A DNA stretch of 64,000 bases, taken from positions 1 through 64,000 of the forward strand of contig NZ_VTZN01000004.1 of NCBI RefSeq assembly GCF_008370645.1, read 5' to 3'. Both the position numbers and the translations under genes were made by a program. Below, piece after piece: positions 17,770-27,338 of the stretch (position 1 is its first letter; each line of letters starts with the position of its first letter). Under the pieces are notes generated by a model. The model did no database searches and was not told the DNA's origin. It worked only from the letters and a program-made list of their open reading frames with translations. Source of the DNA: Mycobacterium simiae (GTDB lineage Bacteria > Actinomycetota > Actinomycetes > Mycobacteriales > Mycobacteriaceae).

Positions 17770-19032
17770 GTGCCCAGCAGCCCGTTCCGCACCAATGTGG
17801 ATTTCTTCTGCGCAGTGATCATCGTCGGCCTGTTGGCCGGGGTCGCCGGGTTGTCGACAACGCTGGTGCTGCGCTTCGTCGAACACTCTACGTACCACTA
17901 CAGTTTCGGTTCTCTCATGGACGGGATCACCGGCAGCAGCCCGGTCCGGCGGGCATTGGGTCCCATGATCGGCGCCACGCTGGCCGGACTGGGCTGGTGG
18001 CTGTTGCGGCGCCGCACCGACGTGCCGCCGCTAGCCGGGACCATCGTTCGCCATGACCGGATACCGCGGTTGCCGTGGAGCATCGACGCCGTCCTGCAGG
18101 TGGTCCTGGTCGGCTCCGGCGCTTCACTCGGCCGCGAAGGCGCTCCCCGTCAGTTAGCCGCATCGCTCAGCGACGTCGGAACCGCATGGCTGCGGCGGTT
18201 ATCACCGGATGACCGCGAGATCCTGCTCGCCTGCGCCGCCGGAGCCGGGCTGGGCGCGGTCTATGCCGTTCCGTTGGCTGGGGCGCTGTTTGCCCTGCGT
18301 ATCTTGTTGAACACGTGGCGGTTGCGGGCGGTGGGAGCGGCATTGATCACCTCGGGCCTGGCCGTCGCGATCGGTTCGACCATCACGCACGATCGCCCAG
18401 AGCTGGATTGGCCCAGTGCGGAAGCGACCTATCTGCTGAGCGCGCACGCACTCGCATTAGCGCCAGTCGCCTTTGCGCTGGGTTGGGGGTTCAACCGGAT
18501 CATGGCGGCGGCGCGGCCGGTTGTTCTGTTACGCGGCTGGATATTGATCCCTAGCCTAGCCGCTGCTGGGTTGTTGACCGGCATCTGTTCAATTTGGTGG
18601 CCGGAGTTGCCTGGCAACGGCAAAAGCATCCTGGTGGTCAGCCTGGGCAGCGGGATGACGCTGTCGTCGGCGGCTGTGATCCTGGTGTTGAAGCCGCTGC
18701 TCACCGCCCTGTTCCTGCGTGCTGGGGGAGCCGGCGGGCTGCTCACGCCGTCCTTGGCCACCGGCGCCGCGGCGGGATCGCTGCTGGTGCTCACGTTCAA
18801 CGCCGGAGCCGGGACGCACCTGCACGCACCGGTCATCTCGCTGGCCGGCGCTGCCGGCGTGCTTTCGGTCACCCAGTGCTCACCCATATGGGCGGCGATC
18901 TTCGTCTGGGAGTTGGCCCGGCCGCCACTCTGGATGTTGGTGGTCTTGCTAGTCACCGCGCTCGGGGCGGACGGACTGAAGCGGCTTGCTGTGGGACGCC
19001 GCTTGCCGCACCCCGACCAACGCGCGGGCTGA
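17770..19032 (+). CDS. ClC-family chloride channel or transporter
   Basis: A 420-residue polytopic membrane protein of the ClC family. The segment GSGASLGREGAPRQLAASLS has the G-(K/R)-E-G-P region with the gating glutamate. AACGAGLGAVYAVPLAGALF-type helices (here CAAGAGLGAVYAVPLAGALF) and GGAGGLLTPSLATGAAAGSL match helices H and N. The helix-D selectivity motif GSGIP is not recognisable: VPPLAGTIVRHDRIP stands in its place. The position of the internal proton glutamate after PLAGALFA is Arg/Ile. These changes argue for a passive or altered-selectivity channel rather than a Cl-/H+ exchanger. The GTG start lacks a strong ribosome site and follows the TetR stop closely, so coupling is likely. 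No equivalent at this site in H37Rv. Confidence 0.85.
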   Translation: MPSSPFRTNVDFFCAVIIVGLLAGVAGLSTTLVLRFVEHSTYHYSFGSLMDGITGSSPVRRALGPMIGATLAGLGWWLLRRRTDVPPLAGTIVRHDRIPRLPWSIDAVLQVVLVGSGASLGREGAPRQLAASLSDVGTAWLRRLSPDDREILLACAAGAGLGAVYAVPLAGALFALRILLNTWRLRAVGAALITSGLAVAIGSTITHDRPELDWPSAEATYLLSAHALALAPVAFALGWGFNRIMAAARPVVLLRGWILIPSLAAAGLLTGICSIWWPELPGNGKSILVVSLGSGMTLSSAAVILVLKPLLTALFLRAGGAGGLLTPSLATGAAAGSLLVLTFNAGAGTHLHAPVISLAGAAGVLSVTQCSPIWAAIFVWELARPPLWMLVVLLVTALGADGLKRLAVGRRLPHPDQRAG

Positions 19033-19035
19033 TCG

Positions 19036-19878
19036 TTACAGCGGCCGGACAGTTGCGCCTAAATGGGGATAGCCCTTCGATAGATTGCGCAACGACAGGT
19101 CCCACCCGCCACCGCATTCCGTTACGTATAGTCCCGCGCTGGCGGGCAACAGGACCGGCTTGGCGAACCGCACCGAGTAGCGCACCGCGTCCGGAAACCG
19201 ACCCTCGATGTTCGCCAATACCGCTGCAGCGCTGAACATCCCGTGCGCAATGACGGTCGGGAAGCCAAATAGCCTGGCTGCGATCGGGTTGGTATGGATC
19301 GGGTTGTGATCGCCGCCGACAGCGGCGTAGCGGCGGATTCGGGCCGGTGTGATTCTCAGCACTGCGGCTGGTGGCGGCAGTTTGGTCTGCTTCTGCGGCG
19401 GCGGTTTCGGCTCGCCGGACAAGCTGGTGCGCTGCTGGTGCAGGAAAGTGGTCACCTGATGCCACGCCAGCTCATTGCCGACGCTGATGTTGGTCACCAG
19501 GTCGACCAGCATGCCCTTGCGGTGCTCTCGCAGGTTTTCGGCATGCACCTGCACGCTCACGGTGTCGGTCACAGCGATCGGCCGGTATTGGGTGATGTGG
19601 TTCTCCGTGTGCACCGATCCCATTGCGGCGAACGGGAAGTCGAATCCGGTCAGTAACGACATCACGGATGGAAAGGTCAACGCGAACGGGTAGGTGAGCG
19701 GCACGTGGGTGCCGTAGCGCAGGCCGGTGACCGACGCGTAGTCGGCCACATTGGTGTGGTCGATCGTCAGTTCTTCGACGGTTACCGTGCGGGTGGGCAG
19801 CTCGGCGCCACGGGGCACCAGGGGTAGAACGCCGGCCGCCGCCCGCAGCATGTTCCTCAGACCGCTTGATTGGTTCAC
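19036..19878 (-). CDS. htdX: 3-hydroxyacyl thioester dehydratase HtdX
   Basis: A 280-residue double-hotdog protein equal in length to Rv0241c. The hydratase-2 motif is clear: AAVGGDHNPIHTNPIAARLF with catalytic Asp and His, followed by GFPTVIAHGMFSAAAV. The N-terminal half is the degenerate hotdog. GTG 19878 with GGAG nine bases upstream gives the family length; the frame is open further upstream. It catalyses reversible hydration of trans-2-enoyl thioesters, in FAS-II-like or beta-oxidation chemistry. It lies 90 bases downstream of fabG4 on the same strand, so reductase and dehydratase are likely co-expressed. Confidence 0.92.
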   Translation of the reverse strand: MNQSSGLRNMLRAAAGVLPLVPRGAELPTRTVTVEELTIDHTNVADYASVTGLRYGTHVPLTYPFALTFPSVMSLLTGFDFPFAAMGSVHTENHITQYRPIAVTDTVSVQVHAENLREHRKGMLVDLVTNISVGNELAWHQVTTFLHQQRTSLSGEPKPPPQKQTKLPPPAAVLRITPARIRRYAAVGGDHNPIHTNPIAARLFGFPTVIAHGMFSAAAVLANIEGRFPDAVRYSVRFAKPVLLPASAGLYVTECGGGWDLSLRNLSKGYPHLGATVRPL

Positions 19879-19968
19879 CTCGATAACTCCGTTCGATTTG
19901 TCTGGCTCTCCCCCGCGAGCGGGCGGTGCCCCCACATCGGGCCGTTTCGGCTCGCATCGTCGCCAGAC

Positions 19969-21333
19969 CTAAGCGCCGATCATGGCCTGGCCACAGACGC
20001 GAATGACGTTGCCTGTCACGGCGTTTGATGCCGGGCTGGCGAAGTAGGCGATGGTCTCGGCTACGTCGACGGGCTGGCCGCCCTGCAGCAGCGAGTTCAG
20101 TCGGCGGCCCACCTCTCGGGTGGCCAGCGGGATGGCCGCCGTCATCTGGGTTTCGATGAATCCCGGTGCGACGGCGTTGATTGTGATGCCCTGCTCGGCC
20201 AGAGCTGGTGCCAGCGCCTGGGTGATGCCGATCATGCCAGCCTTCGTGGTGCCGTAGTTCGTCTGTCCGCGGTTGCCCGCAATGCCCGCGATCGAGGACA
20301 GCCCGATCACCCGCCCGCCCTCGCCGATGCTGCCGTTGCCGACCAGCCCTTCGGTCAGCCGCAGCGGGGCAAGCAGATTGACAGCGATCACCGCGTCCCA
20401 GCGGGCGTCGTCCATGTTGGCCAGCAGCTTGTCCCGGGTGATGCCGGCGTTATTGACCAGAATGTCGGCGTTCCCTCCGTGGTGGTCGCGCAGGTGCTCG
20501 GTGATCGTCGTCACCGCATCGTCGGCCGTCACATCCAGCCACAGCGGGGTGCCACCAACGCTGCTAGCCGTTTCGGCCAGCGCCTCCGCAGCAGACTCGA
20601 CATCGATCGCCACGACGCGGGCGCCGTCGCGCGCGAACACCTCGGCGATCGTCTTGCCGATGCCGCGGGCGGCGCCGGTGACGATGGCGACCTTGCCGTC
20701 CAGCGGACGATCCCAGTCCGCCGGCGGCGCGGAATCCTCCGCGCCGACGTAGAAAACCTGCCCGTCGACATAGGCCGACTTGGCCGACAACAGGAACCGC
20801 ATAGTCGATTCCACGCCGGTGGCCGCCGGCCTGGCGTCCGGTGATAGATACACCAGCGCAGCAGTGCTACCGCGGCGCAGCTCCTTGGCCACCGATCGGG
20901 TGAAGCCCTCCAGCGCGCGCTGCGCGATCCGCTCGTGGGTGTTGGTGATGGCGTCAGGGGTGGCGCCCACGACCACGACCCGCGCCGAGGCGCCCAGGTT
21001 CCGCAGGACGGGAGTGAAGAAGTCGTGCAGGCCCTCGAGTCCGGCCGGCTCGGTAATGCCGGTAGCGTCGAAGACCAGCCCGCCGAACGAGTCGGCCCAG
21101 CGGCCGCCCAAGTTGTTGCCGACCACGTCGTAGTCGGAGTCCAGCGCCGCGCGCAGCGGCTCGACCACCCGACCGTCACCGCCGATCAGTAGTGATCCGA
21201 CCAGCGGCGGATCGCCCGGCCGGTACCGGCGCAGCGTCTCGGGTTGCGGAACACCAAGTTGCTTGGCCAGAAACGAGCCAGGACCGGAGTTGACAACCTG
21301 CGAGAATAGGTCGGACGAGAGCTTGGGAGCCAC
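19969..21333 (-). CDS. fabG4: 3-oxoacyl thioester reductase FabG4
   Basis: A 454-residue high-molecular-weight FabG matching Rv0242c. The C-terminal half is a complete short-chain dehydrogenase: [19 protein letters not shown] nucleotide motif, NNAG ([12 protein letters not shown]), catalytic Ser in [12 protein letters not shown] and YxxxK as NYGTTKAGM. The N-terminal half (residues 1-200) is a flavodoxin-like domain typical of this subgroup and lacks catalytic residues. GTG 21333 with GGAAGG eight bases upstream fixes the start. It reduces 3-oxoacyl thioesters with NADH. It is divergent from fadA2 over a 153-base region that holds an inverted repeat. Confidence 0.94.
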   Translation of the reverse strand: MAPKLSSDLFSQVVNSGPGSFLAKQLGVPQPETLRRYRPGDPPLVGSLLIGGDGRVVEPLRAALDSDYDVVGNNLGGRWADSFGGLVFDATGITEPAGLEGLHDFFTPVLRNLGASARVVVVGATPDAITNTHERIAQRALEGFTRSVAKELRRGSTAALVYLSPDARPAATGVESTMRFLLSAKSAYVDGQVFYVGAEDSAPPADWDRPLDGKVAIVTGAARGIGKTIAEVFARDGARVVAIDVESAAEALAETASSVGGTPLWLDVTADDAVTTITEHLRDHHGGNADILVNNAGITRDKLLANMDDARWDAVIAVNLLAPLRLTEGLVGNGSIGEGGRVIGLSSIAGIAGNRGQTNYGTTKAGMIGITQALAPALAEQGITINAVAPGFIETQMTAAIPLATREVGRRLNSLLQGGQPVDVAETIAYFASPASNAVTGNVIRVCGQAMIGA

Positions 21334-21389
21334 TGAGCTGCCTTCCGTGTGGGGTATGCGCTGTACAAGCGACCGTATCCAGGTCGAAC

Positions 21390-21403
21390 TTACTTGAGAG
21401 TAA
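21390..21403. promoter_or_regulatory. TTAC-n6-GTAA inverted repeat between fabG4 and fadA2
   Basis: TTACTTGAGAGTAA, which extends by one pair to CTTACT/AGTAAG (21389-21404), lies midway in the divergent fabG4-fadA2 promoter region. The same TTAC-n6-GTAA architecture lies upstream of fadE5 at 25304-25317. A TetR-type lipid-responsive regulator is a fair guess; the protein is not identified. Confidence 0.55.
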
Positions 21404-21486
21404 GAACAGTGGGTAGTATGGCCCCGACGGCCGATCCGCCCAAAATCCTGAGCCTGACGAACCCGCACACACACGGAGAACACAAA

Positions 21487-22815
21487 GTGGCCCCTGCTGC
21501 TGACAACAAGTCCCAGACTAGGCGACGAGTCGCCGTCCTGGGTGGTAACCGCATCCCATTTGCGAGGTCCGACGGCGCTTACGCCGAGGCATCCAACCAG
21601 GACATGTTCACCGGGGCACTGAGCGGCCTGGTGGACCGGTTCAACCTGCGCGGCCAACAACTCGGCTTGGTGGCCGGCGGTGCCGTGCTCAAGCACAGCC
21701 GCGACTTCAACCTGACGCGCGAATGCGTGCTCGGGTCGGAGCTGTCACCGTACACGCCGGCCGTCGACCTACAGCAGGCTTGCGGCACCGGCCTGCAGGC
21801 AGCGATCGTCGCTGCTGATGGCATCGCCGCCGGGCGTTACGAGGTGGCGGCGGCCGGCGGCGTGGACACCACATCTGACCCACCGATCGGCCTCGGCGAC
21901 GACTTGCGCCGCAATCTGCTGAAGCTACGCCGGTCCAAGTCCAACGTGCAGAGATTGAAGCTGGTGGGCACATTACCGGCCAACGTCGGGGTCGAGATTC
22001 CCGCCAACAGCGAGCCGCGCACCGGGCTGTCGATGGGGGAACACGCCGCCGTCACCGCCAAACAGCTGGGCATCAAACGTGTCGATCAGGACGAACTGGC
22101 CGCGGCGAGCCATCGGAATATGGCCGACGCGTATGACCGGGGATTCTTCGACGACCTGGTCACGCCCTTCCTGGGGCTGTATCGCGATGACAATCTGCGA
22201 CCCAACTCCAGCGTCGAAAAGCTGGCCGCATTGCGCCCCGTGTTCGGGGTGAAGGCCGGCGATGCCACCATGACCGCCGGTAATTCGACTCCGCTGACCG
22301 ACGGCGCCTCGGTGGTGTTGTTGTCCAGCGAGCAATGGGCCAAAGACCATTCGCTTCCACCGCTGGCCTACCTGGTGGACGCCGAGACCGCGGCGGTCGA
22401 CTATGTCAACGGAAACGACGGCCTGCTGATGGCGCCGACCTACGCCGTGCCGCGGCTGCTGGCGAGAAACGGACTGGGACTGCAAGATTTTGATTTCTAT
22501 GAAATTCACGAGGCGTTCGCTTCGGTGGTGCTGGCGCACCTGCAGGCGTGGGAATCCGAGGAGTATTGCAAGCAGCGGTTAGGGCTCGACGCTGCGCTTG
22601 GTTCGATCGATCGGTCCAAGCTCAACGTTAACGGTTCGTCATTGGCTGCTGGGCACCCCTTCGCTGCAACGGGAGGGCGGATCCTGGCCCAGGCCGCCAA
22701 GCAGGTGAGCGAGAAGAAGGCAGAACGCAAGGGGGGTTCAGGCAAGCCGATTCGGGTGCTGATCTCGATCTGTGCCGCCGGCGGCCAGGGCGTGGCCGCG
22801 ATTTTAGAGGCCTGA
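21487..22815 (+). CDS. fadA2: Acetyl-CoA acyltransferase FadA2 (thiolase)
   Basis: A 442-residue thiolase matching Rv0243 (440). The acyl-accepting Cys is C99 in [11 protein letters not shown]. The second catalytic pair is in [14 protein letters not shown] and the C-terminal [13 protein letters not shown]. Typical [20 protein letters not shown] precedes it. GTG 21487 with GGAG nine bases upstream is chosen; the frame extends 46 codons upstream but into the promoter region. It catalyses thiolytic cleavage of 3-ketoacyl-CoA, or condensation. It is divergent from fabG4/htdX and convergent with fadE5, so dehydrogenase, hydratase, reductase and thiolase steps of beta-oxidation are all encoded within 6.3 kb. 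Confidence 0.94.
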   Translation: MAPAADNKSQTRRRVAVLGGNRIPFARSDGAYAEASNQDMFTGALSGLVDRFNLRGQQLGLVAGGAVLKHSRDFNLTRECVLGSELSPYTPAVDLQQACGTGLQAAIVAADGIAAGRYEVAAAGGVDTTSDPPIGLGDDLRRNLLKLRRSKSNVQRLKLVGTLPANVGVEIPANSEPRTGLSMGEHAAVTAKQLGIKRVDQDELAAASHRNMADAYDRGFFDDLVTPFLGLYRDDNLRPNSSVEKLAALRPVFGVKAGDATMTAGNSTPLTDGASVVLLSSEQWAKDHSLPPLAYLVDAETAAVDYVNGNDGLLMAPTYAVPRLLARNGLGLQDFDFYEIHEAFASVVLAHLQAWESEEYCKQRLGLDAALGSIDRSKLNVNGSSLAAGHPFAATGGRILAQAAKQVSEKKAERKGGSGKPIRVLISICAAGGQGVAAILEA

Positions 22816-22971
22816 CGACTTGAGGCCAGACGACGCGGAGCCCGCCGCGCGGGGAAAAGTCCATGATGGATGGTTTGAAGTCACCAGCGGGATGGGTACC
22901 AGTGGGTGTGGATGGCCCCGTGCTGTGGTCTGACCCCGACCCCGACGACAGCGCGGGGCATCTGTGATCAA

Positions 22972-23043
22972 CCGCCGGTCGCTGGAGGTGCACGACCGGC
23001 GGACCAAAAGGGCCGCCGCTGGAGCGAGGGGATCCAGCGGCGG
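22972..23043 (+). terminator. Two tandem strong hairpins after fadA2
   Basis: The first stem pairs CCGCCGGTCG (22972-22981) with CGACCGGCGG (22993-23002). The second pairs CCGCCGCTGGA (23013-23023) with TCCAGCGGCGG (23033-23043) and is followed by TCTCTTT. All arms are perfect. They lie in the 600-base gap between the convergent fadA2 and fadE5 genes, about 160 bases after fadA2, and most simply act as a transcription terminator. The rest of the gap (22816-23415) holds a transposase fossil and nothing else I recognise. Confidence 0.6.
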
Positions 23044-23240
23044 TCTCTTTGGACCCCTTTGATGAGTAATACCCGCCTGCTGGTCGAGTGTGTACTTGCG
23101 GCGCCGAGTGTGCATTGGCGGCGGCGACAGGCCGGCTTGAGTTCAGGCGGTGCCGCCGTGGTTGCACTCTCGGTGGGTCGGCTTGTCAAGGATGTGGCGC
23201 GCTGGTGTGCCTGGACGTCGCTCAGGCGCTGCTCTACGCC

Positions 23241-23342
23241 TGATCGACGGCATCCCGGGTGCCCTGCGGTGCGTCCCGGGAGACCGCGAACGGCTCTGAA
23301 CTGGCCGGCTTCGCCAACTACGGGTACTGCGCCGCGCACTCG
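23241..23342 (+). pseudogene. DDE transposase fragment
   Basis: The plus strand reads STASRVPCGASRETANGSEL followed by AGFANYGYCAAHS, which I recognise as the degenerate centre of a mycobacterial insertion-sequence transposase (IDSTPV-CG-SRET-KRSELAG then YGYCASHSRFFWGL). The match stops abruptly at CAAHS, where RFFWGL would be expected, and no terminal inverted repeats are seen. It is an old IS scar between fadA2 and fadE5. The IS family assignment is from pattern memory only. Confidence 0.6.
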
Positions 23343-23415
23343 GCTGCAGTACTTAGCCGCAGATCCCCCGTTTCAACGCGGAAACGGCGGATCTGGCTGG
23401 CAATAACTGGGTGCT

Positions 23416-25251
23416 TTAAAAAGCGGCCTCGTCGAGCTCCATGATGTCGTTGTCCAGCGTCTCGATCACCTCGCGGGTGCTGGTCAACAGCGGCAGGAAG
23501 TTCTTCGCGAAGAACGAGGCCACCGCGATCTTGCCCTCGTAGTAGGCGCGGTCGTCCCCGGTGGCACCGGCGTCGAGAGCCGCCACGGCGACTGCGGCCT
23601 GCCGCTGCAGCAACCAGCCGATGACCAGGTCGCCGACGCTCATCAGGAAGCGCACCGAACCCAGGCCCACCTTGTAGAGGCTGGTGACATCTTGCTGGGC
23701 CGCCATCAGATAGCCGGTAAGGGTGGCCGCCATCGCCTGGACGTCAGCAAGCGCCTTGGCCAGCAGCGCTCGTTCCGTCTTCAGCCGCCCGTTGCCGGAC
23801 TCGCTGTCGACGAACTCCTGGATCTGGCCGGATACGTGGGCCAGCGCCACACCCTTGTCACGGATGATCTTGCGGAAAAAGAAGTCCTGCGCCTGGATGG
23901 CCGTGGTGCCCTCGTACAGGGAGTCGATCTTGGCGTCCCGGATGTACTGCTCGATCGGGTAGTCCTGCAGGAAGCCCGACCCGCCAAGAGTCTGCAGGCT
24001 CTCGGTGAGCTTGGCGTAGGCCTGCTCGGAACCCACACCCTTGACGATCGGCAGCATGAGGTCGTTGACCTTGGCGGCCAGCTTGGCGTCCACACCGTGC
24101 ACCGCCTCGGCCACCGCCGCATCCTGGAAGGTGGCGGTGTAAAGGTAAAGTGCGCGCAGACCCTCGGCGTAAGCCTTCTGGGTCATCAGTGACCGGCGCA
24201 CGTCCGGGTGGCAGGTGATGGTCACCCGCGGTGCGGTCTTGTCGGTCATCTGGGTCAGGTCGGCGCCCTGGACCCGCGACTTGGCGTATTCCAGCGCGTT
24301 CAGGTAACCAGTTGACAGCGTGGCGATAGCCTTCGTGCCGACCATCATGCGAGCCTGCTCGATGACTTCGAACATCTGCGCGATGCCGTTGTGCACTTCG
24401 CCGACCAGCCAGCCCTTGGCAGGCACGCCGTGTTGGCCCAGCGAAAGCTCGCAGGTGGTCGATACCTTCAGGCCCATCTTGTGCTCGACGTTGGTAACGA
24501 AGACGCCGTTACGCTCGCCGAGCTCACCGGTCTTGAAGTCGAACAGGAACTTGGGGACGAAGAACAGCGACAGCCCCTTGGTGCCCGGGCCGGCACCTTC
24601 GGGCCGGGCCAGCACCAGGTGGAAGATGTTCTCGAACAGATCGTCGGAATCACCCGAGGTGATGAAGCGCTTGACCCCGTCGATATGCCAGGATCCGTCC
24701 GCCTGACGGACGGCTTTGGTCCGGCCCGCGCCCACATCAGAGCCGGCATCCGGCTCAGTGAGCACCATGGTGGACCCCCAGTTGCGCTCGGCGGCCATGA
24801 CGGCCCACGCTTTCTGCTCTTCGGTTCCGAGGTGGTAGAAGATGTTGGCAAAACCCGCGCCGCCGCCATACATCCACACTGCCGGGTTGGCGCCCAGGAT
24901 GTGCTCGTGCAGCGCCCAGACCAGTGACTTGGGCATCGGCGTGCCGCCCAGGGCCTCGTCGATACCAGCCTTGCCCCATCCGGCGTCGATGAACGCGCGC
25001 ACCGAGTCCTTGAACTGGTCCGGCAGCGTCACCGAATGCGTCTTCGGGTGAAATACCGGTGGATTGCGGTCGCCCTCAACGAACGACGCGGCGACGGGCC
25101 CCTCGGCCAGTCGGCTCACCTCGACCAACATCTCGCGGGCGGTGTCGACGTCCAGATCGCTGAACTCGCCGTCACCAAAAACCTTGTCAACGCCCAATAC
25201 GTCGAACAGGGTGAACACCTGGTCGCGGACGTTGCTCTTGTAGTGGCTCAC
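23416..25251 (-). CDS. fadE5: Acyl-CoA dehydrogenase FadE5
   Basis: A 611-residue acyl-CoA dehydrogenase, the same length as Rv0244c. GTG 25251 has GAGGAGG six to seven bases upstream. The flavin/substrate motif is [20 protein letters not shown]. The catalytic Glu is expected in [20 protein letters not shown], the usual position after the YEGT loop. The extra C-terminal helical domain ([20 protein letters not shown]) marks the long FadE group related to AcdA and M. tuberculosis FadE5, which accepts a broad range of chain lengths. It lies between the convergent fadA2 and a divergent flavin reductase, with a TTAC-n6-GTAA box 52 bases upstream. Confidence 0.94.
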   Translation of the reverse strand: MSHYKSNVRDQVFTLFDVLGVDKVFGDGEFSDLDVDTAREMLVEVSRLAEGPVAASFVEGDRNPPVFHPKTHSVTLPDQFKDSVRAFIDAGWGKAGIDEALGGTPMPKSLVWALHEHILGANPAVWMYGGGAGFANIFYHLGTEEQKAWAVMAAERNWGSTMVLTEPDAGSDVGAGRTKAVRQADGSWHIDGVKRFITSGDSDDLFENIFHLVLARPEGAGPGTKGLSLFFVPKFLFDFKTGELGERNGVFVTNVEHKMGLKVSTTCELSLGQHGVPAKGWLVGEVHNGIAQMFEVIEQARMMVGTKAIATLSTGYLNALEYAKSRVQGADLTQMTDKTAPRVTITCHPDVRRSLMTQKAYAEGLRALYLYTATFQDAAVAEAVHGVDAKLAAKVNDLMLPIVKGVGSEQAYAKLTESLQTLGGSGFLQDYPIEQYIRDAKIDSLYEGTTAIQAQDFFFRKIIRDKGVALAHVSGQIQEFVDSESGNGRLKTERALLAKALADVQAMAATLTGYLMAAQQDVTSLYKVGLGSVRFLMSVGDLVIGWLLQRQAAVAVAALDAGATGDDRAYYEGKIAVASFFAKNFLPLLTSTREVIETLDNDIMELDEAAF

Positions 25252-25303
25252 TACGGTCCTCCTCGTTGAGAATGCCACTTGTGGTTGGGTACTAGGGTCT
25301 AAG

Positions 25304-25317
25304 TTACCCACCAGTAA
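25304..25317. promoter_or_regulatory. TTAC-n6-GTAA inverted repeat upstream of fadE5
   Basis: TTACCCACCAGTAA, which extends to GTTAC/GTAAC (25303-25318), is centred about 60 bases upstream of the fadE5 start. It has the same half-site and spacing as the fabG4-fadA2 site, which suggests one regulator for the two promoters. Confidence 0.55.
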
Positions 25318-25386
25318 CACCGATAAACTATCTTGCCTCCTTCTTGGACGCAAGTAAGTGTGAGCTACATTTCACATGTAAACCAA

Positions 25387-25398
25387 CCAACCGGTTGG
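25387..25398. promoter_or_regulatory. 12-bp palindrome in the fadE5 to flavin reductase gap
   Basis: CCAACCGGTTGG is a perfect palindrome in the 464-base gap (25252-25715) between the divergent fadE5 and flavin reductase genes. It contains AACnnGTT, the core of the KstR steroid-regulator site, but lacks the flanking T and A of that consensus, so I do not call it KstR. The rest of the gap has no convincing gene. Confidence 0.4.
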
Positions 25399-25412
25399 GA
25401 ACGGGCTGATAG

Positions 25413-26204
<792 letters not shown>

Positions 26205-26229
26205 CGCTCGACCCCATTGGTGCGGGTAA

Positions 26230-26511
26230 CCGGCCGGATTACTCGGCAACGGTGACGAGGGCGGAGTAGGCGGAGAAAATGTTGGCGCTGGCGGCGGTGA
26301 CGGCGGCAACGGCGGCAAAGCCCGGCTGACAGTAATGGCGGGCGGCAACGCCGGAAGCGGCTCACCCCCGGGTACCGGCGGTACCGGAGGTGCCGGCGGG
26401 CAACTGATTGGCTGTAACTGGAAATACGGATCGCCGTGCCCGGCCTGCACTGCCCTGCCGGAGTCCCATCTGGCCGGCTCAAACGTTACGGTGTGGCACG
26501 GAAGTTGCTGA
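26230..26511 (+). pseudogene. PGRS C-terminal relic
   Basis: Directly after an in-frame stop, the plus strand reads PAGLLGNGDEGGVGGENVGA then GGGDGGNGGKARLTV and [20 protein letters not shown], ending at TGA 26511. This is the Gly-Gly-X texture and typical SPGTGGTGG-LLG end of a PE_PGRS protein, without a PE head. It fills most of the gap between the flavin reductase and sdhB (26205-26591). In M. tuberculosis the membrane protein Rv0246 occupies this place (from memory), so this looks like a scar of replacement. Confidence 0.7.
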
Positions 26512-26591
26512 ACGGCAACAGCTCAACGTGATAGGTGCGCTCATCCACCGGCGACACCGCGGTGGCCCGATACTGGCGGGAACGGGCGTGG

Positions 26592-27338
26592 TCAGCGCCG
26601 AAACAGCTTGCTACCCAGCCATACGATGGGATCGTATTTGCGGTCGACGACACGCTCCTTCATCGGAATCAGGGCGTTGTCGGTGATCTTGATGTTCTCC
26701 GGGCATACCTCGGTGCAGCACTTGGTGATGTTGCAATACCCCAGGCCGTGGGTTTCTTGCGCCTGATTGCGCCGGTCCAAGGTGTCCAGCGGATGCATTT
26801 CGAGCTCGGCGATCCGCATCAGGAACCGTGGTCCGGCGAACGCTTGCTTGTTTTCCTCGTGATCGCGGATGACGTGGCACACGTTCTGGCACAGGAAGCA
26901 CTCGATGCACTTGCGAAACTCCTGCGAGCGCTCGACGTCGGCCTGCGCCATCCGGTAGTCACCGGGCTGCAAGTCCTTGGGCGGCGCGAAAGACGGTATT
27001 TCCCTGGCCTTTTCGTAATTGAATGAGACGTCGGCGACCAAGTCGCGGATCACCGGGAAGGCACGCAGTGGCGTGACGGTAACCACCTCGTCCTCGGCGA
27101 ACGTCGACATCCGGGTCATGCACATCAGCCGAGGTCTGCCGTTGATCTCCGCCGAGCAGGACCCGCACTTGCCGGCCTTGCAGTTCCACCGCACGGCAAG
27201 GTCAGGCGTCTGGGTCTGCTGCAGCCGGTGAATGACGTCGAGCACCACCTCACCCTCGTTGACCTCGACGGTGAAGTCGCGCAGTTCGCCGCTGCCCTCG
27301 TCGCCGCGCCAAACTCGCAGGCTCGCGTTGTAGCCCAT
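26592..27338 (-). CDS. sdhB: Succinate dehydrogenase iron-sulfur subunit
   Basis: A 248-residue subunit matching Rv0247c. The [2Fe-2S] cluster ligands are C53, C58, C61 and C73 in RWNCKAGKCGSC and LMC. The [4Fe-4S]/[3Fe-4S] ligands are in RKCIECFLCQNVCHV and KCCTEVCPENIK. It transfers electrons from FAD in SdhA to the membrane anchor and quinone. Its ATG overlaps the sdhA stop by one base (TAATG), so it is translated from the same message. This is the Sdh1-type complex of mycobacteria, distinct from the canonical sdhCDAB. Confidence 0.94.
   Translation of the reverse strand: MGYNASLRVWRGDEGSGELRDFTVEVNEGEVVLDVIHRLQQTQTPDLAVRWNCKAGKCGSCSAEINGRPRLMCMTRMSTFAEDEVVTVTPLRAFPVIRDLVADVSFNYEKAREIPSFAPPKDLQPGDYRMAQADVERSQEFRKCIECFLCQNVCHVIRDHEENKQAFAGPRFLMRIAELEMHPLDTLDRRNQAQETHGLGYCNITKCCTEVCPENIKITDNALIPMKERVVDRKYDPIVWLGSKLFRR

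Noticed and set aside
25387-25398. KstR steroid-regulator site
   Set aside because: Has AACnnGTT but not the outer T and A of the consensus, and no steroid genes are nearby; kept only as an unassigned palindrome.
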